From Aquatica leii (taxonomy: Eukaryota > Arthropoda > Insecta > Coleoptera > Lampyridae), in contig CM069437.1 in assembly GCA_035610365.1 (NCBI GenBank), forward strand, positions 61,776,093-61,840,092: 64,000 bases of DNA, read 5' to 3'. The translations under genes and the position numbers were made by a program. Below are positions 24,501 to 33,897 of the stretch, piece by piece; the first letter of the stretch is position 1, and each line of letters opens with the position of its first letter. Under the pieces are notes generated by a model. The model saw only the letters and a program-made list of their open reading frames with translations, made no database searches and had not been told where the DNA came from.

Positions 24501-24755
24501 CTCATAACCCTTACTGCCTAAGATAGTTCGAGATGCGCCGGAGTCTAACAAAGCGACTATTTTTAACCCAACTACCGACACGTCTAAATATGGCCTCTCA
24601 TCGTCCCTTACATATGCAAATATAAAATCAAGCAAGTATTTGTTTTTGTCATCAAGCTCGGTGCTTTTAAAAACAGTATCATCCGGAATTAAAATATCAG
24701 GAGACGTTGACCGGAACTTCAATGTCGCCTTGGACCGTTTCCCGAATTGCAACAT
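21579..24755 (-). CDS. pol: Pol polyprotein: protease, RT, RNase H, integrase
   Basis: 1,058 codons without interruption. Domains in order: aspartic protease with LLDSGAS (Asp about 71) and LILGLDFW (142-149); reverse transcriptase with SLDIKSAYFQIPL (Asp about 311) and YLDD (374-377); RNase H with QTDAS (523), TERECLAV (Glu about 563) and ITDHHSL (589); integrase with an H-H-C-C zinc site (713, 720, 750, 753) and catalytic D783, D843 and E878; then a C-terminal GPY/F module (RFIGPYTI, about 1013-1020). The Asp-Glu spacing is one residue shorter than the usual D35E, because the motif reads PQANPCER. The first Met is probably not a true start: the frame overlaps gag by 37 nt and lies -1 to it, so Pol should be made as a Gag-Pol fusion by frameshifting. 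All catalytic residues are present, so activity is plausible. Confidence 0.96.
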   Translation of the reverse strand: MLQFGKRSKATLKFRSTSPDILIPDDTVFKSTELDDKNKYLLDFIFAYVRDDERPYLDVSVVGLKIVALLDSGASRTILGSKGYELIRKLNCFTLEKAVAPSCTVANGQRCESIGTISLPIKLINKTEYVKVLVVPSLPHSLILGLDFWKIMGIIPNLRDNVWQFAKTEPVHVSSILPYKNLTYEQTSRLDSLIKSKYSRMKDGIGRTHLVEHIITTTGSPIKQMPYRMSPYVLKDVDRELDYLIANDIIEKSNSPWSSNLILVPKKDGTRRVVVDFRKVNKVTKKDSYAVPFIADILDSLRDAKYLSSLDIKSAYFQIPLSKESREVTAFTVPGRGLWQFKVLPMGLHHASATWQRLIDRVLSADLQPYVFCYLDDIIISTNTFEKHLEVLDNVFERLIAAGLTLNKEKCEYCRSELRYLGYVVNEYGLNVDSSKVQAILNIPTPTNTKEVRSIIGLAGWYRRFIPNYATTIAPITALLRKGIKFGWSDDCEKAWIKIKTFLTNAPVLSCPNFELPFYVQTDASGFGIGAVLSQKVDDGEHVIAYLSRSLTRLERNYSATERECLAVIYAVEKFRPYIEGVKFFVITDHHSLVWLQNLKDPAGRLARWAIRLQAFEFEIIHRKGSEHLVPDCLSRSVPVLDEVTVSNSTTDKWYMEMINKVTADPLRYPLWRAKDDLLYKYVRFSELRVSDEDEWKLVVPKDKRLELLKRMHDDPSAGHTGVYKTFNRLIQKYFWPKMRYDVRRYVKNCTVCIEHKPLQKAPQGLMGRHPKVDKPWELICCDLIGPLVRSSQGYKYILVIADTFSKFPVLCPLRSSTANMVCKHVEEDVFLTYGVPKYMIVDNGVQFRSTQFKNLLNKYSVNPIFTPFYSPQANPCERINRVIKTMLASYVKSDHKTWCKNLSAIACAIRTSKHEVTGYSPYYLNFGREMVLSGNLHGLSVPKTGIEFEERDVLGGKLEKLKHIFHFVRQRLEKAYSRSKFYYDLRRRSVKFKVGQKVWKKNFVLSDASKKRFIGPYTIKEVMGNDTYRLLDEYGNDKGCWHVKDLKSHPPEDIAED

Positions 24756-26155
24756 TCTTTAGTAAGAATCCCTGGTTTTCCGCAACGGTAGCAATGTATC
24801 GTACGCGGAGCCTTGCAACCACGAGCAGAATGCCCAGGAAGATTACAATTCCAACAACGAAAATCAGGTACGGTGCTTGCACTCGACTCGACAAGAATTT
24901 CTGCAGAATCTTTCCTGTTCTCTACCGCTTGAACTAACGTAATGTTTTCGAGTTTGCGAGACATATTTACATCGCCGCGTCCACGTCGCTCTGACGAGGT
25001 TTCAACATACGCGAGATCCGGTTCAAGATGCAATTGTGTTCGTAAACCGCGCGCTTCCGACACATGTCTTTTTCTTACTTCTATTTCTTCAATCTTTCTT
25101 CCGTATTTAAGTAACTCTTGCTCAGAATTAATTTCTACAAGCGCCAATTTATCCTGAATGGATGGATGAATATTTCTAACAATAATTTTTAATTTCTCTT
25201 CTTCCGAAAGAGGCATTAATAACCGACCGAATAAATTTCTCATAATCGCCAGAAAAACTCCTATTGATTCTTCCTTTCCCTGAACGCGTGTTTTAATCTC
25301 CGCTATTAACTTTTCGTCATAATCCGGGGGTTGAAACTGCATACGGAGTTCTGCTTTTAACTCCGGCCAACCTCTTATAGTTGTACGTACGCCTCTAAAC
25401 CAATTCAACGCCCTGCCAGTAAACAAATCTAAAGCGGATAAAAATAATTCCTCTTCTGACACGCCACGCGCTATTTGTAACTCGTCTACTCTTTCCAAGA
25501 AAGCTCCGATCGACAACCCTTTCGGTTCGCCCGAAAACTTTAAACCCCATTTATACACAGGTACCGGTTTAAGCAAAACACCCGCGCGATTACTATGTGC
25601 GTTTTCCGAAACAACCTCGACTAACCGCGAAGGAGTACTAGCGTGCGCGTTACCAATGTCTTCTTCATCAGAACCGCTATCCGATTGCAAAAATGAAACG
25701 GTATCGTTATGCGACTTGCGTAGTTTCAAAGTTTCGTTAAGTGTGTCAGAAATTTTTAGAATTTTAGTAATAGTGCTAGCCCTTTGAACCTTTTCTTGTT
25801 CATTAGTCATTGGTAACCGATCGGCCCTAGCCATAAGATGCGACAAACGACTATTTAAAATCAAAAATTCTTTCCTATCAGATCGCGCCGTGAACTCGGA
25901 AATCTTTTCTGATAACACGGAAATTTTATCATTGCATGCTTGTATTTCGTCGGAAAATGTTTTATTACATTCGGGATATTTACTTCCGTGACCGATTCTT
26001 TCTAAGTTTAAAATTTTCCTAAGTTCTTTACGCATACAGTTTATATCGCAACTAGTAGGAAAACCACGATATTCTAATTCATAAATTAACTCATCTAATT
26101 CTAAATGTGACGCAACAATTTTATACTTGGCGGCCATGATGAACAATAATACCAA
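24719..26155 (-). CDS. gag: Gag protein with zinc knuckles
   Basis: 478 codons. The protein would form the retrotransposon capsid and bind its RNA. The N-terminal third is charged and helix-prone. A middle region with FSGEPKGLSIGAFLERVDEL, ALNWFRGVR and ELKAELRMQFQPPDYDE matches the capsid-like retrotransposon Gag domain. Near the C-terminus are two CCHC-type knuckles. The first (434-447) is canonical, CX2CX4HX4C. The second (455-468) has isoleucine where the zinc-binding histidine should be (CGKPGILTKEC). The gag frame ends at TGA just after the slippery site. Met 7 is an alternative start. It starts about 120 nt after the primer-binding site. Confidence 0.92.
   Translation of the reverse strand: MVLLFIMAAKYKIVASHLELDELIYELEYRGFPTSCDINCMRKELRKILNLERIGHGSKYPECNKTFSDEIQACNDKISVLSEKISEFTARSDRKEFLILNSRLSHLMARADRLPMTNEQEKVQRASTITKILKISDTLNETLKLRKSHNDTVSFLQSDSGSDEEDIGNAHASTPSRLVEVVSENAHSNRAGVLLKPVPVYKWGLKFSGEPKGLSIGAFLERVDELQIARGVSEEELFLSALDLFTGRALNWFRGVRTTIRGWPELKAELRMQFQPPDYDEKLIAEIKTRVQGKEESIGVFLAIMRNLFGRLLMPLSEEEKLKIIVRNIHPSIQDKLALVEINSEQELLKYGRKIEEIEVRKRHVSEARGLRTQLHLEPDLAYVETSSERRGRGDVNMSRKLENITLVQAVENRKDSAEILVESSASTVPDFRCWNCNLPGHSARGCKAPRTIHCYRCGKPGILTKECCNSGNGPRRH
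24737..24743 (-). promoter_or_regulatory. Programmed -1 frameshift site GGGAAAC
   Basis: In the gag frame the minus strand reads TCG GGA AAC GGT; the heptamer G GGA AAC has the X XXY YYZ form. A -1 slip continues as CGG TCC AAG, which is the pol frame. The heptamer lies inside the 37-nt gag/pol overlap. GGGAAAC is a known functional heptamer in lentiviral gag-pol. A stimulatory structure downstream was not established. Confidence 0.85.
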
Positions 26156-26253
26156 GAAAATAATTGTAAAACAAAATTACACAAAACTAAAATAATCTGA
26201 GGATACTGCAGCAGCACGCGACTAAAAATTTCTATGCTTTCAAAATCTTTTAT

Positions 26254-26271
26254 ATCCCGGACGAGCCCCCA
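26254..26271 (-). promoter_or_regulatory. Primer-binding site complementary to tRNA-Pro
   Basis: Minus strand TGGGGGCTCGTCCGGGAT, six bases downstream of the 5' LTR. It is complementary over 18 nt to the conserved 3' end of animal tRNA-Pro including CCA. This is the same primer used by many gammaretroviruses. Confidence 0.88.
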
Positions 26272-26277
26272 AAATAT

Positions 26278-27127
26278 TGTTACGTAAATTTCTTAAACTA
26301 CAGACGTAACAATCCCAGGTTCAAACTATAAAAGAAACCATACGTTCGAAACTAAAAATATAATTTCAAAAAGAAACGTAACAGACGTAGTAGAACCCAA
26401 AACACAAATTAATAATAATTAAATTTAAAAAAAAGATTACGGTTACTAATGTTTATCCAAATTAATTAAACAAAAAATTAATCCCGATCAGAATCGATTC
26501 ATCAGGGTTACAAAAGAACGATAATTGCAATTTAAAATTATAGTAACATAATATAACATTAGGCCGTAAGCGTAAATAAAATAAAACCTGTACTTAAACG
26601 TCATCACCTCGAAGACAGGAATCGTATGCGTTTGCCGATAAGTCTTGACGACTCCGCTCTGATAAATCGCTATCGAGGGCAACAGAAAACCGAACGTAAA
26701 ACACCGAGAAATTTCGGTGTTTAAACTAAATAAAAATGTTATTTAAGAACAACCCTTAGGACTGTATAGTAATTAACAGCCTGAACGAGTGGTGGATAAG
26801 TTAAATCCTGGATAAAAAATCCGAATAAATCGTAAGTATACTAATTCCAACAAAAATCCCAATAGTTATACTTCAATTACATCTCTGGAGCAAAAATCTC
26901 GAAAACCCGAATTTTGCAACCTTAAGCAAAAATTAGCTCCAGAAAATATCCAGGCAACTTTCTCAAAAGACCGTTTACGATCGTCTCCTCGAAGTGCCCA
27001 CGCTGTCCGACTAACTTATCGCCAAAAGCCGCGCGAAACACGGGAAATACCTCAGGGTCATGAATTGAATAAATAATAATTTTTGAACCAAAATTAATAA
27101 AATGTAATGCAAAATTTGCATGTAACA
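26278..27127 (-). repeat. 5' LTR of the gypsy element
   Basis: 850 bp, one difference from the 3' LTR. It carries promoter and RNA-end signals in element orientation; no single TATA box could be assigned with confidence. Confidence 0.95.
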
Positions 27128-27131
27128 AATG

Positions 27132-27650
27132 TCACTGGCACACCAGTCGAGCAGCAACTTCAGCTTGAAAAACGGAGGCATATTTACTCAGGGACAGTGA
27201 ATATTTTTACGTAAATTTAACCGTAGCTTGGTGCAGGCGGCAGCTCAGAACACATCGATTAGAGGATCGCAGGTAGTACTGGGTGTACTAATCATAATGT
27301 AATTAAAAGAACGCCAAAACGGTAAAAAGCTACAAATCCCATTTAAATATTTCAAACACTAAATAGAAACAAGTTGCAAAACACAGTTTATAGCAACGAA
27401 TATATTTATTTCAAACAAGAGATAGGGGCAAATAAATAGCAATAAGTGATTCATTGACAAATATTATAATTATTAATAATGATGCAGGCCCCTTAGATCA
27501 TGCAATTCTTCGTAAGGCTAATTATATCCAATGATAACGTGCACTACATATAATGTGGTTTTAATAGAGTAATAAAAATCTAAAGAGTTGAATAGCAAAT
27601 AACGTAATTCACAATCACCGTAACTTCAAACGTAATCGATCAACTACTTT
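27132..27650. mobile_element. Older LTR-like segment split by the gypsy insertion
   Basis: Continues across the gypsy insertion from about 20545-20597 (which starts TGTCAGAGG). It shares AATTAAAAGAACGCCAAA, a 'TATATTTATTTCAA' block and layout with the solo LTR at 11100. It lies between two Penelope pieces in plus orientation (20491-20544 and 27650 onward), so it may be a solo LTR inserted in a Penelope element. No target duplication could be confirmed. Confidence 0.4.
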
Positions 27651-27945
27651 GTTTACGTGCAGTCGCGAAACGATAATTATAATTAACAGTATAGAATAAA
27701 ATGAGTACTAAAAACTTACCCCACCGGGTTTCCTTGTAAGAAGTAGTAACGTTCACGGCTTTCTATTATTTTAGTGACGGGACGTACGTAGTATGCTTAC
27801 CTATATGGCGTGCTGTGCTTAAATCTCGCATTGATTACATACAACTGATTAAAGAAACTTTAATGTTAGAACGTCAACGTACTCAAGACAAACTGCGTTA
27901 TACAAGGTTAAAGATGAATTAAAAGTTACGATTGGAAGTAAAATG
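27650..27945 (+). repeat. Repeat arm matching 19545-19830 in reverse
   Basis: Starts at GCAGTCGCGAAACGATAATT and ends near AAAATGAATTAG. It is the opposite-strand partner of the arm at 19545-19830, which immediately follows a Penelope reading frame. Confidence 0.7.
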
Positions 27946-28839
27946 AATTAGTATGATCTACACTTTGATTTAGTAGAACAAGTAATACGGTGAATTCCAA
28001 ATAAACACTTGCGGAAGGCTGAATTGATAACCATCAAATCTAATTAAAAAAATTTATTATACAATACTGAAAGAACTTTAGAATGTGGTGTGAGTCATAT
28101 TTTGCCATCACTGGCTTTTAGTTAACCATTGACTCGCATCGCATTCTTCTGGAGGTTTCTTTACGAGAAATCAAATGTGATTTTCACAGATTTATATCCC
28201 AGAGAAAACCGTGTTATAGCCCCAGGAAACTCGTTAGACACATTGAAAGTAACATGTCGATTCCATCTTAGAATTTCACCTGACAACGCCACTCAATTAA
28301 GAAATTGGCTTAATCCGATTAATGTATCGAACAATTATTTGCCAACATATTGTTAAAAACGAAATCGTAGAAAGAAGAATTATAGCGATCTGATGAAACC
28401 AATCGTTCTTAGCCATGTCAAAGATGTAAATGAACGAGTGAAGGTTTGTTTTTGTTTGCGCACCCATTCATCTTCCCCGTAAATATCGTATACAATACGC
28501 GTTTTAACAAACAGGGGTGGCGGCAAACCAGTGACGGCGTGAATTTAATTTAAAAAATGCACACATAATGACATGTAACAATTTGCTTTCTATTGTGCTT
28601 GCCTATATATATTCTGACACCGATAGCTTTGTAATTTGGTAATGTTTGCTTATGTACCAGTGTCCTTTGGCCGCGCCCGGGCCTTGTCCAGTCATCTTGT
28701 GACGGTATTATCACTTTCAATTTTTTTAAGCTGTGATAATCTTTTGTGAATAGTCGGATTTCATAAATAAGATTGTTTCTTCGCGCAGAACGTTTGTAAT
28801 ACCGGTTCTAGGTTTCGGTAGTTGACGTGTATTTATTTA
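27946..28839. other. No confident gene
   Basis: Contains a 75-codon open frame at 28129-28356 with CRFHLRISPDNATQLRNWL, faintly reminiscent of a THAP-type zinc finger but lacking the cysteine pattern. Not called. Confidence 0.4.
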
Positions 28840-29370
28840 TCTGCAGCCAGTGTACCGCTGTCTTGCTTCTACTATTATAACGAAGTGTAATGGTAGAAAT
28901 GAAAGTAGTACTTCCAGGGTTACTGTGGACGTAGTTTTTATTGATCCAGTTATAAGCAGAAATGCCATCTTTGCACTTTGCCCAACTTTGAAGCCGTGCT
29001 TTTTAAGTTGGTTCTTTCGCTCTATACAATAGCGTCTTATGTGATGATGGACTTTGTTATGATTTTCTTTGTGATATTTTCTAGATGATTGTTGAAAGTC
29101 CGTCTGGTATAAATAATAAGTCCCAGATATTTGTCTTCTGTCATCGGCAACGTGACTTTGTGCATTGTAAGTAGGTTTATGTCCTCGGTTTTTGGTCGTT
29201 TAGTAAACGGTACGGTTGCCGTCTTGACTAAGTTTAGTCTTTTTTGCACCATCTTTTGGTGGTGTTTAGTGCATTATGGTAGATACAGTAGCCATAAATT
29301 TCCCAATTATGATTATTGTAAGATCGTCAACGTATCCTAAAGCGCATACTCTTCCGTATTCTAGTTATCA
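28840..29370 (-). pseudogene. LINE reverse-transcriptase relic (palm to thumb)
   Basis: Minus strand, in order: GYVDDLTIIIIGKF (catalytic YVDD, about 29337-29295), then RLNLVKTATVPFTKRP and KYLGLII (29250-29120), then a frame change to SAKMAFLLITGSIKTT and LEVLLSFLPLHFVIIVEAR (29000-28860). These are the A/B-D motifs and the post-RT 'ITGAMRTTPT.ALE' segment of Jockey/R1-like non-LTR elements. Several frameshifts are present. No endonuclease or 3' tail was found. Confidence 0.75.
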
Positions 29371-29494
29371 TGATGTAACATGATTTCTTTTATTGTCACT
29401 TTACTGAACACAGTAGGCAAACAATTTTCAATATTTAATATTGATCTAAATTGCGAGGATTAAATCTTTAGTTCGGACTCTATCATAGCGTAGG

Positions 29495-29930
29495 TAATTT
29501 GTTACATGTCGTTATTTTGTATTCATCGAAAAGATTTATTTTAAATTAAAATTAACGGCTGCACTGTTTAACAACGCTACTAATTGGGGATAAACGGTAT
29601 ATTGCTGTCAAACGTCATTTTTGCTTTTCATTTACCGGTTGGAAATCGCTGGTGAACGTTTCTGAGCCTAGGTGTTATTTTAACACATGTAAACAGTTTT
29701 CTTTCTGTTGAATTTTTTTTGGCAATGATTTCTGTTACGCTAGGAAAAACGTACTTCAGGTATTGATCGAATTTGGCGTTTTGGGTTAATTACTGGACGT
29801 TCTCAGGTTGGCAACAATTCTCAAAGATGGTGTCGTCACGTTATCTTCTTACCTTTTATCAGCGAGTTTCGGAGGATTACCATGCTATCTTTGTACCCGG
29901 TTATTTACGGGATATGCATGTAACCTATGG
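29495..29930 (+). repeat. Dispersed repeat, copy 1
   Basis: Matches 50740-51170 in the same orientation, with shared TTAACGGCTGCACTGTTTAA, CCTAGGTGTTATTTT, TTTTGGGTTAATTA and CTTTGTACCCGG/CGTTGTACCCGG blocks. It has no coding content. Which transposon it belongs to is unknown. Confidence 0.7.
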
Positions 29931-30274
29931 AGTCCACCTAGTTTAACCTAATCGGAAAGGACGAGACAAAACTCACATTTATATCAGTATGCACATTATT
30001 TGGTATAGCATATATCTTCTTGCATTTCTATTTGCTTTATGTAATTTGTTTGTTTCTATTCATTAACCGTCAGCCTTTAGTGTATTAACGTGTTTTATGT
30101 AAAAACATTAGATCATTCTGACTTAAATCAGTTGCAAACTTTGTATCATCTATAACCTTATGTATTGTCGTTGAGTACGTTGACGTGACATTCGTCAAAT
30201 TTTTTTGATCATTTGAACACAGTCGTAGTCAAAGGCAAAATAACTTTAACCGTCGTACACAAACTTATATACCA
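29931..30274. other. AT-rich spacer
   Basis: Nothing recognised on either strand. Confidence 0.4.
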
Positions 30275-30414
30275 CCCAAACAACACATTGGTACAGAAAA
30301 CGTCTAAATGTCCGTCTAATAAACGTTAATAACGCGTTTAAAAACGTTTTTATGTCTTATAAATGTCTATTAGCCGGACATTTAGACGTTTTTTGTACCA
30401 ATGTGTTGTTTGGG
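30275..30414. mobile_element. Palindromic MITE, ~140 bp
   Basis: Begins CCCAAACAACACATTGGTAC and ends with its reverse complement. The arms pair over about 45 bp with a few mismatches (GAAAACGTCTAAATGTCCG against CGGACATTTAGACGTTTTTT) and then less well to a centre near 30340. As RNA it would be a near-perfect hairpin. The flanking bases do not show a clear target duplication. Confidence 0.75.
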
Positions 30415-32260
30415 CACGCATAGTTTTTGTTTTAAATCAAACAAATAGGGGTAGTGGAAGTCACTGCGATTGACGAAGAAGTGTCGGTTTGCTAAGTTTC
30501 TGTACTATATTTTACTTTTTTTGCGATTCATTTTTACCATTGTCGATTGTCGACTTATTTCGCGACTGCATAGTAAACAAGTAAATTTGATCGAATAATA
30601 TTTATATTTAAATTAAAAGCATTCTTAAATCTATAATTGTTATTGGTCTACTTTTTTTTTCTGTTGATTTTAACGACCATTTTCTCTTCTTGAAATAAGT
30701 ATATTATTGTTAGAAGTTGTGTTTTGTCAATTTGTTCCTTTTAGTGATCGACAGATTTAAACAAAGTCTGTATTGGGTGATATTTACTTATTTTGCGCTT
30801 TTTTAATTTAGTGTAAGATTAGCACACTGAGATTTGCGATCCGCTTGCCGATACAACTGAGTTAGTCGCCAGCAATACAGTCGCAAGAAAATTTTCGTAA
30901 CAAATATATATTTTTGTTAAATTTATTGACATATTTTTGGCGCTTTGATTAAACTTAATTACAAATTTAATTAATCAAATTAATGCGATCATACAGAGAC
31001 TAATAAGAGTACTTTTACTGTTGAACGTGTATCGTGTCGTCTTTAACAGTTCGATGTAAATTTAATTTCATAATAAAAAAACGGTTTCAATGAAATCAGT
31101 TTTTGGTGTTTTGGACTTTTTATGAAGCTTTCATCTACATTTTTCTATCATTACAAAACCACTATAAGGTAATTGCACGCAATTTTTTATTTTTGCATTA
31201 ACAATTATCACGTAATTGGAAAAGCTTAAGCTTTGTTGTAGAACTGAGTAATATAAACCTTGATTTTGAAAATAATATAAAAAAGCAGTTCAAAATAGAT
31301 GCTTATCCGGTAATATACAATAACGTTTAAATAAACAAAATGTGGTCTCATTTAAGTAAAACCGTTTAAATGCGATAAACCTGTAGCGTGTATTTAACTT
31401 AAAATTTTAATATAAGCTAAACATTAAATGTATAGCGTAAACCGGAGATAACAAAGTGGATTACTTACTGCAATCATTCCAGAAAAATTATAAACTAGGA
31501 GAGAGTAACTTGTTTTAATTAAAAAATAATGGTAGCACTAAAAACTTACATTAATTGAAAAATACGGATTAAGCTAGAAACAGTTAGCTTTAAATTGTAT
31601 AAAGCTCTTGTGAGAACTACTATATTTGTGAGTATATACGTTTAATATTTTTTGTGTTATTTAATGCACTCTGTATGAGTATAATGGATTATATACCGAT
31701 GCAGGAAGCGAAAAATTAAATGCACCCGATATCGTTATTAAATGAGATTTTTTTTGTGTTATATTTCTAAATTGTGATTAGAAATAGTTTAAATGTCAAT
31801 ATACAAAGTATTTCGGTGTTAACAAAATACTGAAACGTTTGAGGAATTATTTTCAAGTTCGAGAGCTTTCACGAAGTTGTTATCCATTTCCAGAACGTTC
31901 CCCGAAAGATTTAGCAAATTCGCGGATTGACAAAATATATAAAAGCGATACAAATGAATCATAAGAATTATTTTAGTTATTCGAAGTCGTAAGTGTTAAG
32001 AAGATATTTAAATAAATAAGTGATTAACGTGTGTTCGAGATAAATATAACGAAGTATAATCTTACGTGACTTTAATGTAAACAAGTAAATTAGTGTAAGT
32101 GGTTTTCTTAAATATCGTTAGATTTAATTAGTTCGTGTAATTTCGGCGTGTAAATATTTTACTTAGCCGAAAACATAATTTTTGATTATTGTTTATCCAT
32201 TTTAAAGTTTAAAAAACACAAAGATTTTAAATTGTAATTGTAAATAATTTAATTTACGCC
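30415..32260. other. AT-rich spacer, no gene seen
   Basis: About 1.8 kb with no recognisable protein similarity, repeats or RNA genes. Confidence 0.4.
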
Positions 32261-33456
32261 TTTCTCATATATTTCATTTATTAATTATTCTTGGTTACAT
32301 GTTTCAACCGTTATGGTCATCGTCAGGTCCCTAAAATTATTAACTTATTAGTGAAATCTAAACCTTAAAATTGTTAATGTACTTACAATTAATAAATTAA
32401 TTAATTAATTAATTAATGAAATGACAATATAAACTAAACAAATTTTAAACTAGATAGGTACCTATATAAGTCTAATATTATTAACAAGAGAATTAAATTT
32501 TAAAAAAATTTTATCGTTAAAAAATTAATTAAATACTTTTATTGCAAATATGAAGAATTTTATAGTTACTTTTATAATCAAAGAGCTGTTATATTCTAAT
32601 AGACCATTAGTAAAAAAAGATTAGTTAATAAATTAACACCATTATTGTTTTCAATGTAAGAATAATGCTTAGCTATTTTTGTTTAAAGTTTACGACCGGT
32701 TTGTCCAGTATAAAAAGAATTACAGCTACCACAATTTGATTTGTAAACAACAGATTTATTAAGAATATCAACTTTATCTTTACTATTAACAGGATTTTAA
32801 ATTAAGTTTAGATTAAAATAAGAAATGTTAATATTATAATGTTTAAATAAATTTTAAAATTGAAAAGAAGATGAACCAATGTAAGGAAAAGAAAAATACG
32901 TCTATTCAATTCTAAGGTGTCGTGGAAATTTTCGAACAAGTAATCTTGTAATCACGAGAGGTGCGAGGGTATGAGGACCCGCTACAGACAATTACGTAAG
33001 AATTGAGAAAAACCGCTTGCCCCAAAAGAAGACTTCTAATTAAGTCACAAACTATTCAGTTTAAAATCGCATAGATATGTTTGAAATAAAAATGGCCATG
33101 AAAGCCGTTTCCTTCGGCGTACATAACTTACGTTTTATACCATCATTGACAATTCGTTTGACACCGATTCTCTCCGAGATAGCACGAAGTCTAGAAAACA
33201 AATCTTATACACGAAACAATATTAATACTAAGACATTTTTAACATAACAATTTGTTTAATTTATTTGTCATTTTGACATAACTTGTATATATCAAATTAA
33301 TTTATTCATTTATTAATTGTAAGTACATTAACAATTTTAAGGTTTAGATTTCATTATTAAGTTAATAATTTTAAGCAATTGACAATGACCATAACGGTTG
33401 AAACATGTAGCCAAGAATAATTAATAAATGAAATATATGGGAAAGGCTAGTATTAG
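32261..33456 (-). mobile_element. Penelope relic between inverted pseudo-LTR-like arms
   Basis: The arms 32261-32405 and 33286-33456 are inverted copies (TGGTTACATGTTTCAACCGT on the left, ACGGTTGAAACATGTAGCCA on the right). Between them, minus-strand translation at 32890-32690 gives PYIGSSSF, then KDKVDILNKSVVYKSNCGSC and NSFYTGQTGRKL. This is the GIY-YIG endonuclease start, with Tyr-Thr-Gly in place of Tyr-Ile-Gly. The arms carry hammerhead-type motifs. An (ATTA)n run lies at 32385-32416 within the left arm's edge. The reverse transcriptase is absent. Confidence 0.7.
32296..32326 (-). ncRNA. Candidate hammerhead ribozyme core (Penelope)
   Basis: Minus strand: CTGACGA (CUGANGA core), then T, then GACC-ATAAC-GGTT as a 4-bp stem II, then GAAA, then CATGTA with a palindromic ACATGT. 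This order is the hammerhead consensus with a minimal stem III, as described for Penelope elements. Stem I could not be paired convincingly in this copy, so activity is uncertain. In the opposite arm (33379-33410) the core has decayed to TTGACAA. Confidence 0.55.
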
Positions 33457-33897
33457 GCATTGATTAGACTGCTCTATAAAAACTACTAACTGAAAAAGTA
33501 GTAGTCAATCAGTATAATTGTGAAAAATATTAAAGAAACAATGGACAGCTGATTCGTCTTTTGGGGACTCTCCAGCACCGTGATAACTCTAATATGAATA
33601 TTGCTGAGAACTACTTCTGTTATATCTTGTAAGATAAGAATAGAATATATGAATGACACATCGTAATGGAAACACCATTTGTTATTGGTATTCTTCTAAT
33701 CTCTCTAATCAGTAAGGAAAATGACTAAGTGAACTTCTTGGAAAATCTTTTTAAATAGTAAACACTTACTACAAGAATAAATTTTATCTCCAAATATATA
33801 CTACGTGTTTCACTAAACGTGTCGCGCGGCTGTGTATCATAAACTATAAAGCCTGCTGTATCTCAGAAACTATTCATCGTAGAGACTTGCGTTAAAG
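33457..33897. other. AT-rich spacer
   Basis: Nothing recognised. Confidence 0.4.

Larger units (their letters stand above)
20598..27127 (-). mobile_element. Complete Ty3/gypsy LTR retrotransposon
   Basis: A 6,530-bp element read on the minus strand: 5' LTR (26278-27127), tRNA-Pro primer-binding site, gag, pol, polypurine tract, 3' LTR (20598-21447). It is flanked by the 4-bp duplication AATG (20594-20597 and 27128-27131). Both coding frames are open from end to end, and the LTRs differ at one of 850 positions, so insertion is recent and the element may be autonomous. There is no env-like frame. The integration interrupted an older repeat: the flanks join as GTCGACAATGTCACTGG when the element is removed. 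Confidence 0.95.

Noticed and set aside
22225..24507. Several plus-strand frames of 60-110 codons
   Set aside because: They are antisense to the intact pol gene.
28129..28356. 75-codon frame with CRFHLRISPDNATQLRNWL, slightly like a THAP-type zinc finger
   Set aside because: The C2CH cysteine/histidine spacing is not present, and there is no supporting splice site or neighbour.
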